64,000 nucleotides of DNA from NCBI GenBank assembly GCA_948470475.1, contig OX419345.1, forward strand, positions 647,001-711,000, written 5' to 3'. The first letter of the stretch is position 1. Each line of letters opens with the position of its first letter. A model generated the notes under the pieces. It was not told the DNA's origin. It saw only the letters and a list, made by a program, of their open reading frames with translations, and did no database searches. Shown here piece after piece: positions 1 to 12,022 of this stretch. Position numbers and translations under genes: made by a program. The stretch is from Galaxea fascicularis. Its lineage: Eukaryota; Cnidaria; Anthozoa; Scleractinia; Euphylliidae.

Positions 1-1
1 C

Positions 2-3000
2 TCCGTCAGCGGTGCACAGCTGTCACTTCAATCATCACCACTGACCGCTTATTTTGCATGCATTCAACAGCAGCGTAGTGGGTACCCAGACCTCCCGCCA
101 CCTCCCCCGTCACTTCTTGTAAACTCCCATGAAGATCTCGATGATCCCAGTTATACCACAGTCAAGGAAATAAGAGTGTCACCTATCAACACTTCACCAA
201 GGGTAAAGTTGCTGCGCGCCCCAGATGGAGAAATTGTACGATCTGGAAGCCGGAAGTACCAGAATGTTCTCAAAGTGGATACCCTTTCAAGCACGGTGAG
301 TCTTCCCGGGGAGGGTCAGCGTATAAATTCTCCCAACAACTTCCATATAGTTCGTTGTAGTTGGATTTGAGATGGCAAATCGCAAATGTCCCTTTAGCTA
401 TCATTTAAAAAATACAGCTAGCATGTCACAGAATTCCTGATGCACAATTTCTTTGTTACATCGTTCGCGTGGCCATGCCTTACAAAAGACTGCGAGCAGT
501 CTCTCTTTTGCTCTAAAATCTGTGGAACGAGAACCAACGCGATATGCGAGCGCCCACGAAACTACCGGCTCGCGGATTCGCCGCTCGTATACATGGATGT
601 ATGTACTTTAAGTAGGGTTATTTAAGTGTGCCCTCGTATTTCGTGTTCGTTCCACAGATTTTAGAGTAAAAGAGAGACTGCTTGCGGTCTAGCCTGGCAA
701 CCGTCACATGAAGTGGTTTTTGTGGCCCTTTTGTTTTCATTTTATACCCTTTCTTTGTCGTTGTTACTCCTGTTTAGCCTAGTGAGCATTATGTGGCCAT
801 GACAAATTATTCTCCAAACACTGATCGCCCCGAGGACCTGCCTCTGTCAGCGGGCGAAACTGTGCGCTTGCTCACGGAAGATGGTGTCTGGGCGTTCGTA
901 TGCACAGTCGACCCAACCAGGAGGAGAGGATGGGTACCGGCCTCAATCCTAAAGAAGAAGGGAGGCATACAACACTCTTATGCAAGGTTGGTAGTATATA
1001 CAGACCTTAATCTACAAAACGAGTACAAGTATCTGAAATTAGATTTATTTATTTCATTGAAAATGAGAAAAAACAAAACAAAAAAACATTGATGTAAAGT
1101 TGCTTGATAACTTGATGACGCTTAATAAGATTCACGTGGGTTTTCTTCAATCTTTGTCCGAATGGTTCGTTATTTCCTCTCCATATCATCTTTAGCCAAT
1201 TTAACGTCGTTTTACTTCACGAGTTTAGGGTTACCTGAATCCATGAAGCTTTTGTTTTGTATTGCCTCCAGGCGTTCCTTGTCAGTGGGAGATATTTATG
1301 ATGCCTATGAAGAGGAAGAAGCTGCTGCGCAAGCGCAAAGAGTGACGCCAATACTGTCATCTCATACGCAGAAGCGTCCTGTGCCGACCCCACGGGGTGA
1401 TCTGGATAAAACTCCAGTGGACATGATGGCAGCCCCCAGTGAACCGGCCCCTCCCTTACCCGGTGCCCCATCGAGACAAAATCGCAAACCTGGTAAGAAA
1501 GCATCTATTAAGGTGCTCAGTTCAGACGAGCATCAGTAGACTGTAGTGCGGTGTGTTCGGATCATTCTTAACACTGGTATGAAGTAGATTTTAGGTTGAC
1601 GTTCTCATATTATACACACCAGATAGTGCAATAAAGTGAGCACAAAGCGTTTTTTTAGAGGTTGCCTTATGTTACCAGCCAAAGGAACGTAGTGAAATTT
1701 CAAATTAAAACCTCAAGAGCACAGCACAGTCTCTCTGACTGTAATTGTAGCCACTCCAGTCTTCCTATCATATCACCATCGTCCCACTTGTCTTTTCCGG
1801 ATAGAATCTTCGTCTACGTTTTATAATCTTTTATACATTCAAAGCAAGAATATTTGTTTCACATTTACATCGTAGTTTATTGTTCTGAAGTGAAAGTGAA
1901 ATGCAATTAAACGCTCTTCGATACTACATCTGTGTTACATACAGTCGAACCTGTATTTGGCGGTCACCCTTGGGGGTTGGCGAAATGACCGCTAAATACA
2001 GGGTGGCCGCTTAATACAGATTGATCAGAAAACAGGAAAGCGAGGAGGACGCCATTTTATATATCACATTCATCACTAATTGAGACCAGGCAAAATATAA
2101 ATGTCAATTTCCACCATTTAAAAGATTTGTGAAAATAATCACGGGATTCTCTTACCTGGCAGGCTATTTTGGTATCACATGAGTGATGTTTGTTTACAAA
2201 GTGACCGTTTAATGCATGTCAAGACAATAGAAACAGCCCTTTGGGACCTAGTAGGTGGCCGCGACCGCCTAATAGAGGTGACCGCTCAATAGAGGTAAAA
2301 ACTACAGAAATTAAGGGAAGACATTTTCGGGACTTTAACAACTGACCGCTTAATGGAGGGTGACCGCTTAATACGGTGCCGCTTAATACAGGTTCGACTG
2401 TATCTTTTTTTGTGTGTTTTCAGGTAAGATCAATGCTTATTACTTTGCAACAGAAGATTTCACGACTAACAACAGCAAGTGCATATGTGTGCGTAAAGGT
2501 GAAGTTGGTCAGCTGTTGGAAGTGCAGTCTGCAGGCTGGTGGAAGATGAATGTCGAGGGTGTGTTGGGGTGGACGCCTGGAGAGTTCTGGGATATTCTGC
2601 AGGTTACTTTTATCTCTTGTTTCTATCTCCTCAGTGCTTTTCGGGTTGGTATGTCTGTGCAACTCTTGTTTGGGGTTGTGACCTCAAAGACAACAGTGCA
2701 ACCAGGTGGACAATCAGACATGGTTTGATGCTCCTCTGGTGTGACGGTTACTGAATGTAACTTAAATAGGCCATATTCGTATTCTCGGTATTGAACTGGA
2801 TCTAGCATGAAGTGGAGGCTCTTGCAGGGGAATCTTTTCATATGTAAATGTATTCCCCCACAAGAGCCTCCACTTCATGCTAGATCCAGGTCAATACCGA
2901 GAATACGAATATGGCCTATTGTTATATAGCTGGCGTTTTCCCCGCTACAGCGCGCCCATTAGTTGGCTAGTTCATGGTCACATGGCATTTAACAGTGAAA

Positions 3001-5939
3001 CTGTTTCCCGCCAAATGCCATGAGCGGGCAACATTACAAAAACTATGACGTCAAACGGGAAACAGTTCACTGTTACCCGCGAAATGTTGACCGCTGTTGC
3101 ACGTGATCAGAGCTTGCAGTTGAATGTGGCCTGATGTTGTTGCTGGAATCTCAGCGCGTTTTTCAAAATTTGATTTTGTTTGTTTTGTTTCCATTTGTTT
3201 CGCTATATAACAAATCACTTAATGACTAGTCTCTTGGGGAACTGTGAATTCTGTTTTCCTCGAATCTCAAATGTTTCCCTCGACTTCGTCTCGAGAAATA
3301 TTGAGATTCTCGGGAAACAAAATTCACTATTCCCCTTGGGACCAGTCATTAAGGGTTAAATGTTACAAATCACGACCCAAGGTCTGCCTCATTAAGGGTC
3401 CTTTACTTTCTAATTAACGACCTTTTCTTTTAATGAGCTGTACATGACTAATCTATTTTTGTGCAAAAAAAAAAAACAAACTTGTAATTACCAGTCTTAC
3501 TGCGACACTAAGATTTTTTGTGCATTTTAAAAAATGCAACTGTTCTTGAATGTCATAAAACGGTCTGTTTGTGTCGATTTGCACCTGTTTACGGCGTCTA
3601 TCAATATATTTATTGGCAAAAGGCGGTAAGTTGTTACAAGTTATGACTTGGGTAAAACGATATTTTGTAACTCGTGTGTTTAATAACCTTTTTGTTTTTA
3701 CAGGAGAGTGACGATGATACTGTTAATAACAATCTAAGGGACAGATCAAGACATAGTTCCTTTGGTGACTCATCTGACAGATCAAGACATAGCTCCTTTG
3801 GTGAGTCATCTGTTGCTCGTGATTTTTCGTCTTAACGTATATTCTCTTGAAGCCATCTGAACTTGAAACAAAAGCGACTCCGAGCGTTGGAAACACGCAA
3901 AGAGCTAAAGGGCATGAAAATCAGGAGGCGGTACCAAGCGCGGGAAATATGTAGCGGTCCATCAATGGTGTCAAGGATGCAGAGACATGCTTGTGTTTTT
4001 AAACGCGGGAAACGTATAGCAACAGCCAAGCGCGGGTAAACTAGGAGCAGTTGCGAAGCGCAGGAAACTTGTAAACTGTAAACTAATGCTAAAGCACGTG
4101 CATTACTAACCGCGGAAGAGTATTCAAACGGTGCCACTTGCGCGAAACGCGTAGCTTGCAAGGAACGAGCACGGGAAAACATAGCATGGGAAAACATGCG
4201 TGACAAGTGTTTTTGTTTAGAAGCGTGTTCCTGCTCTCGTTGGTCTAACACGTTTTTCAGCACAAGAAAAATTGCGGGAAGCTGACGTTAACTTCACCAT
4301 GGAATTTGGGCAACTAATAAGTCGTCGTGTTAAAGAACAACGTTTATATTGTGTTTCTGTTTTGTTCTGATTATTTTTTTTTGGTTTGCTTTTTGACGCC
4401 TCTCTAAATTTTTCCCTTTGGTGTTGTAGGTGATGAGTTGTGGTATTATGGCAAAATGTCACGTCAAAAGTGTGAAGAACTCATGTTGAGGGTACGTTCA
4501 ACTGCTCCTTTGCAAGAACACGCAAAGGCTTCAAAGAGTGATTGTTTCTAACATACTGCTGGTTTGCTTTATTTTTTTTGTTTTTTAACAGAGCGCAAAA
4601 GAACTGGATTACTTGATAAGAGAGAGCACTCAGAAGGTTAGTAATACTACGGTATGTGCTCAAAATGTGAATCAGGTCGCCCTCTGTTTGCCATACTTTT
4701 CTGTTTTAGGAGTTTGCCTGTTTTGGTGAGGCTTACACGAAGTGTGTAGCCACACTATGGCATCATCGGTTTTTTTATTTGTCCACGAGAGTCGAGCGCC
4801 CGTCACGTGGTCTAGTAAGCCATTCATGTACGCATTGCGGACCTAGTTTTCAGTTAGCTGACAGTTGATGGTTCTTGTCAGTTCTTTCTGAAAAGCCTGC
4901 CAAGCCGCCTTGCTGCTCGTGTTTGGTGTCCCTGTGCTGACCCTCATGTTATCAGAATATATCTTTTGTTGTTTTTTTCATCATTTTCCTTAAATTGTTC
5001 CACTTCTTTAACATATTCGTGCTATCTAACCAGAATGACAGTTTGACTTTGAACAGAAATTATTTAATCTGTTGTCTTCATTTCTGTATATAGTCACTAT
5101 CGCAAACTCCCTCTTATTCAATTTAATTTTTCCCTTGAATGTTTGGTAGAGTGAGTCAGAGAGTGATCAAATTTAGATATTTAGCAGCGATATTGTGCTT
5201 TATCTTTTCAGTTCGCGTCTTTTGTCCTCTCAGTCAAGTATGGCGGAAGGTTTGTATTTGGGTATAAATATAAATATAAATACTTAATTGACCACACCCC
5301 CAGAGGGGCTTTTCAGGCTTAATGAAACAAATACAACAGATGAAAACACCAGAGTTAAGAAGGAGGAAGGCTTTCCAGTTGGCTATTTAAAAGGATGACC
5401 GAGGAGTTGAACCAGGCACTTACCCAGAACAACACCAGCTAGTGGCCAGAGCGGGATTTGAACCCGGGTCACCGCATTAAAATCCAGTGCCCTAAACCAC
5501 TCGGCCATCCTGCCCCACCTTCCTCATTCTCTATACTTATTGCTTGCAAGTGTGAAATGATATGCAGATTTTTTTTCTTTTTCCCTTGTGAAAAGGGAGG
5601 AATTTACAGCCTGCAATAGTTCTTGAATGCATATGTCCTTCCCCATTCCCTCCCACCTCCGCTATTCAAAATTCCGCTTGTCCGTTGTAGGCAGTGAGTT
5701 GGCCACAAGGCTGGTTGACGTATGCTTACCTGTTGTCTTTCAAAGTAATACTTGTTTGTGTTTTATATTTTAGAATTCGACATTTTCCCATTGAGCTGAC
5801 TCCCAGCGGCCGTTATGTGATTGGCAAACACGCGTTTGACGGTCTGACGGAGATAGTCACGTTCTATAAGCAAAACGCGTTATTTTACACGCAGAACAAG
5901 CAGCCAATAAGCTTGGGAGATTCATTCCGAGGAATTTAG
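2..5939 (+). CDS. SH3-SH3-SH2 adaptor-like protein, C-terminal part (9 exons; 5' end outside window)
   Basis: Exons, all with GT-AG junctions and matching phases: 2-295, 778-986, 1272-1492, 2424-2602, 3704-3800, 4430-4491, 4592-4636, 5212-5249, 5774-5939 (stop TAG). The join gives 436 residues. Order: a proline-rich stretch (DLPPPPPS) with a possible phosphotyrosine site (SYTTVKE); SH3-1 (about residues 101-160, ending RRGWVPASIL); a Glu/Pro-rich linker; SH3-2 (about 243-301, with GWWKM and GWTPGEFWD); a Ser/Arg linker holding the duplicated unit DRSRHSSFG; and a full SH2 domain starting WYYGKMSR, with the phosphotyrosine-binding arginine in YLIREST and the following RHFPIEL strand. SH3 domains bind proline motifs and SH2 domains bind phosphotyrosine, so a cytoplasmic signalling adaptor is inferred. 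The SH2 resembles that of NCK proteins, but two SH3s before it do not prove orthology, and an enzymatic domain could lie upstream of the window. Introns 3 and 4 carry mobile elements. Confidence 0.85.
1942..2400. mobile_element. TA-flanked MITE-like element in adaptor intron 3
   Basis: The left end CAGTCGAACCTGTATT (1942-1957) is exactly inverted at 2385-2400, and TA lies on both sides (1940-1941, 2401-2402). The interior holds several variants of the unit GACCGCTTAATA in both ends. The ends and the TA duplication suit the IS630/Tc1/mariner/pogo superfamily, as a short copy without a transposase. The right end lies 23 bases before the exon at 2424, so the element abuts the polypyrimidine tract of that splice acceptor. 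Confidence 0.75.
2765..2920. mobile_element. Foldback element, copy 1
   Basis: An almost perfect long palindrome: AATAGGCCATATTCGTATTC at the left is inverted at the right end, and both arms continue through GGATCTAGCATGAAGTGGAG to a short AT-rich loop. A second copy is at 21392-21547. There is no coding content. It lies in adaptor intron 4. Confidence 0.8.
2921..3211. mobile_element. Inverted-repeat element directly after foldback copy 1
   Basis: Short ends TGTTATATAGC (about 2920) and GCTATATAACA (about 3202) are inverted. Inside is a second inverted pair, AACAGTGAAACTGTTTCCCG (2991-3010) against CGGGAAACAGTTCACTGTT (3056-3074). It is noncoding and lies within adaptor intron 4. Confidence 0.45.
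3221..3350. mobile_element. Short palindromic element
   Basis: AATGACTAGTCTCTTGGGGA at the left mirrors TCCCCTTGGGACCAGTCATT at the right, and GAATCTCAA mirrors TTGAGATTC further in. This is a 130-base imperfect hairpin and the third element in a row in the same intron. Confidence 0.6.
3930..4200. repeat. Degenerate tandem repeat with GCGCGGGAAAC motif, adaptor intron 5
   Basis: Variants of a short motif, AGCGCGGGAAACGTATAGC, recur at irregular spacing (AAGCGCGGGAAATATGTAGC, AAACGCGGGAAACGTATAGC, AAGCGCGGGTAAACTAG, AAGCGCAGGAAACTTG, GCGCGAAACGCGTAGC). The array keeps a 143-codon frame open on the minus strand, which is better explained by the repeat than by a gene. Confidence 0.5.
5262..5514 (-). 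mobile_element. tRNA-derived SINE, copy A (antisense)
   Basis: On the minus strand it begins GGCAGGATGGCCGAGTGG, an A-box like a leucine/serine tRNA, followed by the B-box GGGTTCAAATCCC. A unique body follows, then a 3' end with the small palindrome of CCCTCTGGGG type and a tail ending GGTCAATTAAGTATTTATA. Three relatives occur in the window (8106-8353, 16525-16720, 33460-33587). It lies in the last part of adaptor intron 8. Confidence 0.85.
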
Positions 5940-8105
5940 TCACGGCCAGTTCTGTTTTAGCGTTGCTAGGCTGATAACGGTTTTTTTAAAATAAGTGATT
6001 CTTCGTGATCTAATAGACATGATTTCGCCCAATTTTGGACGTCTGTCTGTTAGTAGCTGTTTGTAACGGTGATAAAACAGATCATATTTTTCGTTAAAAA
6101 ATGGAGAAAATTCTTAAAATGCACCATTTTTAATGAAAATATTGCACAACTTGCAAAACTCTGCAGGATTTAATACCACAAAGAGCAGTTTGTGACACTT
6201 TCAATTGAAACGTGTGCCGAATGCACATACCGAAAGCAGATGGATTACCTTTTAAATTTCCAGGAAAGTGATCATTTTTTCCAGTTAAGTTTTTCTATGA
6301 ATAAGAGATAGGTTCCGTATATCACGGGCATTGAGAACATGCATAAAGTTTGTTTTTATATGCTTATAACTTAATGCTTCAAATATAAAACACATAAACT
6401 GAGCCATTACAATCACGGGAGAATTTTGAGTGGTGATTGTGTTAAAAGCCCATATCTTAATGTATTTTTAACCCCAATACAAAGTTTGTCATTAGAGGTT
6501 CGAAATTGCCCGTTAACTTAACATTTTGTCATTTTTGTGAATATCGTGTTTGTTATTTGTAGGTGCGATAATTTTAAGCGACATTTTATACGATAGAATG
6601 ATAAGTGGTAAGGTTTTAATAAACATGTTAAAATAGGAGTTTTCGTCGTGACTGTAATGAAGGGATTTGGAACATTGCAGATTATGAGAATGCAGTAATA
6701 ATTTTGTTTTGTTTTAGAGGATTTTTGTAGTTTGTACTGCATGGTACCATCAAGATGATAATACTTTATTGAACGGTGTTTGTTATAAATCATGTTTTAA
6801 ACGTCCTAAATAAAATTTGCCTCACGAAAATAAAAATGACATTTTTGTGTCGTAGTAACTAGCAGTAATTCGAATAATCACAGTTATATCCTTAGTCGTA
6901 CTCATAGTCATAGTCAAACTTTTGCCACCCAGAGCAACTTTTTGCCAACAAATGCAACAAATAAGCCATCTGAGATATAAACACGCAAATGAACTAAACG
7001 TTTGCTGTTGTTTTGGTGGATGCTAAAAAGGTTGTAGACGTTTAAACCCAGTAGAAATTGATGTGCTCCCATAAACAGGTAGCCTTTTGTCTGTTTTGGG
7101 GCGCACGAGGGACGAAGCCCCGAGGGGAATGGGGCAGCAGTGGAAAGAAATGGTAGATCGGAAACAGTTAACATCAAACAATTTCTGCATGTTGTTTTAA
7201 GATGTTATACAGTCAAAAACAGTTCACTTTGGCAAGCAAGTTTTTAAATTGTAGGAGCATCTTTTCTGATCTTTCGCAACTTTTGAGTACCTTTAGACCA
7301 TTTTTCAGAACAACTTTGATTCAAGTTACTGGCACAATCTACGATGAATCTATTCCGGCCCAATATACAAAAGAGGGCACATAAATCCATGTTTAGTTTA
7401 GATACAGTGGGCACCACATTCCAGTCACTTACCACTCGGGGAAACTTCAAACTGGCTAACCCAGACTGAGTCGATTTCTCTTGAATTAAAGACAAACTTT
7501 ATTTTGCTTGCTTTCTAAGCAGAGCGTCATGACTGAACACTTTATTTTATTTAAAAAGGGTTAAAAGTTGATTGTATCGCAGAAGGTCATTTGTAAACGC
7601 AGAACAAGGCTAACACAAACGTTCACGGCATGCTGAAAAATGGAGCTCAGCCTTTTTCCTGAAAAGGAAAAAAACCCAAGGAATTAAAGTATTCGCCCGT
7701 AGAGTTGAGCGTACAAGCAGTCTCTTTTCTTCAGAGGAATAGTATCACTTGCGGGGTACACTGACATAAAACAAAACACTTGCACTTGCTGTTTGTTTGC
7801 ATTTGTTTCTACTTGGTCTGTTTGTTTTTGCTCGGCTTGTCTTGTTTGATTCTCCCGTTATCTTTGACGTTTCTTAACAGTAAAACTGTTACATGCAACT
7901 GCATAAATTCTTTAATACGTGTCAAGCCTATACCTTTAATAAGCTTCAAAGGTTACTACCAAGACATCATACTATTTGACAGCAATTTCAGGCTGCTTTT
8001 CGTATCGATTAAAAACGCATTACCTTTGCCTAAGCCTAAGCTTTCTGGAGCTCGATGACAACGGTCTTTACCAGACCTTTGACCGAGATCAGCTATACAT
8101 TACTT
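5940..8105. other. Gene-free stretch after the adaptor
   Basis: AT-rich sequence that begins as the 3' untranslated region of the adaptor. Open frames are short and lack codon bias, splice context or known motifs. A possible terminal exon for a minus-strand gene at 7561-7658 is discussed among the rejected items. Confidence 0.5.
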
Positions 8106-8353
8106 ATATTTTACTTAATTGACCCCTCCCCTAGAGGGGCTTTTTAGGGACAATGAAACAAATAATACAAATGAACACAACAGAGTTAAGAATCCTAACT
8201 GGCGGGAGGCAGACCAGTTGGCTATTTACAAGGATGACCGAGGAGTTGAACCAGGCACGAACCCAGACCAACATCAGCTAGTGGCCAGAGCGGGATTTGA
8301 ACCCGGGTCACCGCATTGAAATCCAGCGCCCTAAACCACTCGGCCATCCTGCC
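8106..8353 (-). mobile_element. tRNA-derived SINE, copy B (antisense)
   Basis: Same family as copy A: an antisense A-box near 8325-8345, the B-box GGGTTCAAATCCC on the minus strand near 8291-8306, and the conserved 3' palindrome CCCCTCTAGGGGAGGGG before AATTAAG. It appears full length. Confidence 0.88.
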
Positions 8354-8833
8354 TTCACGATTTTTAGCGTTTTTTTTTTTTCATGCGGGAAACAGTGGAG
8401 CTCATTAAAAAAAATCTATATTGAACTTACCAAATCATTTACAGCGTTGTGGGAAGCAAGTGCGTTGGCAGTACTTCATGGCAATATACTGCAATCTTTT
8501 GCTGGACATTTTGCATTTGACAAAATGTGCTTTGAGGCATAGGCTTGGGAAGGCATCTCTGCATGGCACTTACAAAACACAGAAAACACAAGTTTGAAAG
8601 GCTAATCTTCCAAATGAATTTAATTGAAAATGCATAAACTGTGCTTTAGAACCTTCCCTCCTAGTCTCCCTTCCCCCATCGGTCCCGACTGAGACTCCCA
8701 CCCTTTCCCATGGTTTTTCTCACGGTCTGTCTCTAGCCCTATAGACGCCCACCTGCAGGAAGAAAACTCGTAATTCTCGTCAGTTCTTTGTTGAGTCTAA
8801 CGTTTAAAATTATAAGCAAAAATTCAGTTTTAC

Positions 8834-8899
8834 CTCCTCTACTCCATGTAGCGCTCTTGTAGTAATCTCTGCGGTCATCCACGTCGGTGTCAGTGTCAT
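8834..8899 (-). CDS. Candidate alternative exon of the small secreted-protein gene at 10661-11959
   Basis: On the minus strand TTTTACAG precedes this 66-base block, and GTAAAA follows it. Read in phase 1 it codes DDTDTDVDDRRDYYKSATWS and then RG. The phase matches the donor of exon 1 at 11848, so a transcript could skip the terminal exon at 10661-10785 and use this one. Entry and exit are both phase 1, so another downstream exon would be needed. Acidic start and basic end are compatible with a processed secreted peptide, but there is no homology I recognise. Confidence 0.35.
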
Positions 8900-9012
8900 C
8901 TGTAAAATATTCAAATAAAATGTATCAGACTTGTTTTAGAGCAATTTTCAATTGATTTTTGCAAACTCAAATCAAGAAATTTCTGTGAGCAATCCCGACA
9001 ATCACAAACAGC

Positions 9013-9298
9013 GTAAAGACGCGGCTACACGAGCGATTTTTTCTAAATTTGTCGCGTTGTCAGTGCGCGGTGAAAATCACCCACGTGGCCACCCTTGCGC
9101 AAGTGCTGCGATGGTGACAGCTAAAACATCGCAGAAAAAAATCGCGAGAAATTCAATGAGTTGAACTTTTCGCGACAAAATCACAGACTTTGTGACCTGT
9201 GTAGCCACAACCGCGCGCCGACGACGCGACAATTTCGAGAAAAAATCGCATCACCATCGCTGATCGCAAGCAAAAAATCGCTCTTGACGCCGCGGCTT
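9013..9298. repeat. Imperfect inverted repeat rich in CGCGACAA / ATCGC motifs
   Basis: The left end ACGCGGCTACACGAGCGATT is matched imperfectly by the inverse of AATCGCTCTTGACGCCGCGG at the right. The interior carries many TCGCGAGAAA/TTTCGCGACA words. It is GC-richer than its surroundings and looks like an old MITE copy. Confidence 0.45.
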
Positions 9299-9607
9299 AT
9301 TGAGCTAGTCGGAAGCCAAGTTGAATTATTTACATCTGGCCTGCACCAAGCTTATTGGCGTTGGTTAAGAAAGTGGCACGAATTTCCCAACCCGTAACAA
9401 AGTGTAGCATTTAAACCAAGCAAATGAAAATGGCTTTTAATGCTAAATTAATATGCGCTCGTTTGGTCTGGTTCTTTGGATGAAAACATTGGAGATTTTG
9501 GAGCTTGTTTATAACTGGGGATGATCTCATGCACACTGTACTGTGCCCTATAGGTCAAGAAGTTACTTAAGTTTAGCTATAACTAGAGAGAGGGTCTTAA
9601 TAATGGG

Positions 9608-9705
9608 GTTAACCGTTAGCCGTGAAACGTCAAAAACGTTAACCATATCATTAGGCGTGAAAATGACGAAAAACTTAACCGTTAGCCGTGGAAATAGTTA
9701 AGCGT
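9608..9705 (+). repeat. Degenerate tandem repeat, unit about 30 bases
   Basis: Variants of TTAACCGTTAGCCGTGAAA recur about every 30 bases (near 9609, 9638, 9672 and 9697). A related, more decayed run built on CGTGAAACGTGATT lies at 63468-63640. Confidence 0.5.
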
Positions 9706-10660
9706 GATTTTTTTTAGACTTCACAGCACTCGACACCGTTTTATCTCCTTTGCTCTATTCTCAGTGGCGTGCCGTTGGGCTTGTCTAGCAAGACTAACCG
9801 CCCAGTTGGAGGTCTTAAGGCAGGCAGATCCCGAAAAAGCAAAAACTCTTTGTTTCAGAAAATAACCGTTTGCTGTGAAAAGGCAAAATTATTTCATTTT
9901 TTTAACTTTATATTCGTGAAAGCCGTCCCCCTATTGAGACCTTCTTGAGAATGTATACCTTTAACGACCTTGCCTCTCTCGTCCGCTATATGAAATTTAC
10001 AATTACATTAGTTTCAACGGATGTAGGAGAGCATCAACTTAAGTAACTTGAGCAAATGAGAAAACAAAGCCGGCTTAAACGTTTTTAGTTTTACAGACTT
10101 GGGAGACTTAGTTTAGACGGCGTAGTGTAATCAATTCAACCTGTGCTAAACTTTAGATAGAGGCGAGGCCTATTTCCCTTTCGTAAATGGTCGTTGCCAT
10201 TATTAACGGTGGATGCCATCATTAATAACCAAGCCTTTAGTACGGCAGATGAAATTATGTGCCCTGAAGTGTTATAATAAGGCAACTTGTAACTTTTTAA
10301 ATTGTCTCAAAGAAGGCGACGTTTAGGCCCTAGTTAAATTGCATTAATATTTCGGGATAGGCTGCCAGGGTGACCTGTTATAAATGTATCAAAGCTAACC
10401 ATAGTATATACTCAAAACTTTTGGGCTCTGTGACCGGTCAGCGGGTTAGTACAGTGGTTATGCAAGGAGCATAGCAAGCGAAGGGTTCAGGTTCAATTCT
10501 GGGTTGGAAATTTCTCTACCAGCAGATAAATTTTCAAATTGTCTTAAAAATGGCAACGACGGTTTGCGAAAAGGAAATTTGCAGAGCGTAGCGCCGAAAC
10601 TCGGTATGCCAAGCCATAACATTTGGGAAGAGCGGAAAAAAATTGGATAAACTGGGTAAT

Positions 10661-11959
10661 TTATACGAGTGCTGGTGTTGGCCGCTCCCGGACTCCTAGA
10701 GTTTCATTATCCAGAAAATCACCTTCTGGAAGATAACCATTGTTAGTAATTTCATCACTCAGAGTCCTCTCATCAATTTCCAGGTCTGAAAAACAAGAAG
10801 AAAAATAATCTTAATGAAGGTCAACAAATCTTGCGATTGGTTCCAAACTTATTTCATAGCTCAGTCATTTCTGACCTGAGGTAGAAGGCTTTTCTTTCCG
10901 CCGAAAAGTAATTCGAAAGCCTTAGATCTTGTTTACTTTTTTCGCAGTAGTAATTCAAGATTTGCTTTTGTTGATTGAACTTTCTTCGCCCTCGTGTTAA
11001 TTAGTTTCATGCAAGTTAATTAGTTCTAGAATTGTCTTGCCTGTGTCGCAATAACGTTTGGCACATTACTCTCAGTAGCTGTTTTGTGTTCGGTGGCAGA
11101 ATATTAGTCTGGCACTCCACAGTACACAAAATCTTGGAACGATCGGCATGAAAGAATCGTAGCCACGACTGAGTAGCCAGTGAGCACTGCTGAACAGTTT
11201 TTGTACACTAAGGGACCAGCTACCCTCGCGAGGGTCCCACGAATAACGAGAGATGGCACTCCTTGAACATTTGGCCGAGAGACACAAACTATAAAATGTT
11301 AAGCTGTTTTTTCCGCTTAAGGAGGCCGTTTTTAAAGGTGGTCAAACGAAACTTTTTTTTATGCCTACTATTCACGCAGAGTGAGTGTTAGTAGCGATCT
11401 GAGCCCAAATCAAATCTTTATTTTCTAAAACTGAATGATTATGTCTTCATTTTCAGTTGTACCCAGTTTACAATGAAATTGTTTTCATAGTTCAGGGTCG
11501 CAAGTTTTAGGACAATAAATAAATGCAAGATATGCAAATTTCGTCGATGATGATGAAAAAGAAGAAATAAAGCCGAAGTTGATTCGCCTTACTGGGGTTC
11601 TTGAACTATTGTAAATTTCTCTCGATTGGTTTCCCCTTGATAGGGATCGTATATGAAAACATTTTTTTGAAACAGTTTTGTAAGGTGACCCGTGAAACAA
11701 CGAAAGAAAGTCTAGGGTTCAGCAAAGTAATTATTTGTCATTCTAGAATTTCATATCTGGTCATAAACTATCTCAAAGGGAACAGTGTTTTCAAATCACC
11801 AGCGGGTTTAAAGAACTAAAAATAATTTACAATAACGAGAAACCAACCTGCGTCTAGCTTATTCAAAGAATCTTTTTCAGAGGCAATAGATGCTGTGTGA
11901 ACTTCAAAAATCCCCCAAACAGCCAGAACAGTGAGTACGATACTCGTTTTAAGAGACAT
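10661..11959 (-). CDS. Small acidic secreted protein, two exons (unknown family)
   Basis: Exon 1 is 11959-11848 and exon 2 is 10785-10661 (stop TAA); the donor is CAG|GTTGGT, the acceptor TTTTTCAG, phase 1. The join gives 78 residues. The first 23 (MSLKTSIVLTVLAVWGIFEV, then HTA) form a clear signal peptide. The mature part is short, has no cysteine and is rich in Asp, Glu and Leu, with LDADLEIDERTLSDEITNN and an end of ERPTPALV. The start was chosen because it begins the hydrophobic segment and lies about 64 bases from a TATA box. It is probably exported. Acidic mature sequences occur in coral skeletal-matrix proteins and in propeptides, but nothing here proves either. An alternative 3' exon may lie at 8834-8899. 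It could be specific to its lineage. Confidence 0.55.
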
Positions 11960-12022
11960 TGTGAGCTTCTCAAAAGGCAATATAGTTGCGAGCGTCAACT
12001 TCGAAACAAACCAGCGTTCAGC

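Noticed and set aside
3832..4263. 143-codon open frame on the minus strand
   Set aside because: It lies in an adaptor intron over a degenerate GCGGGAAAC repeat; Arg/Ser/Ala bias follows the repeat and there is no known motif.
7561..7658. Third exon for the alternative form of the 10661-11959 gene (after 8834-8899), creating ...RGGKRLSS...
   Set aside because: The acceptor TTTTTTTCCTTTTCAG is good and the phase fits, but the coded sequence looks random and the distance is long; too weak to annotate.
8119..8319. 66-codon frame MTPPLEGLFRDNETNNTNEH, also at 16474-16695
   Set aside because: Both lie inside copies of the same SINE; frames reflect the repeat and not a gene.
10441..10506. tRNA-like sequence with GGTTCAATTC B-box
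   Set aside because: The A-box is only partial and no cloverleaf or anticodon stem could be formed; probably chance or an old SINE head.
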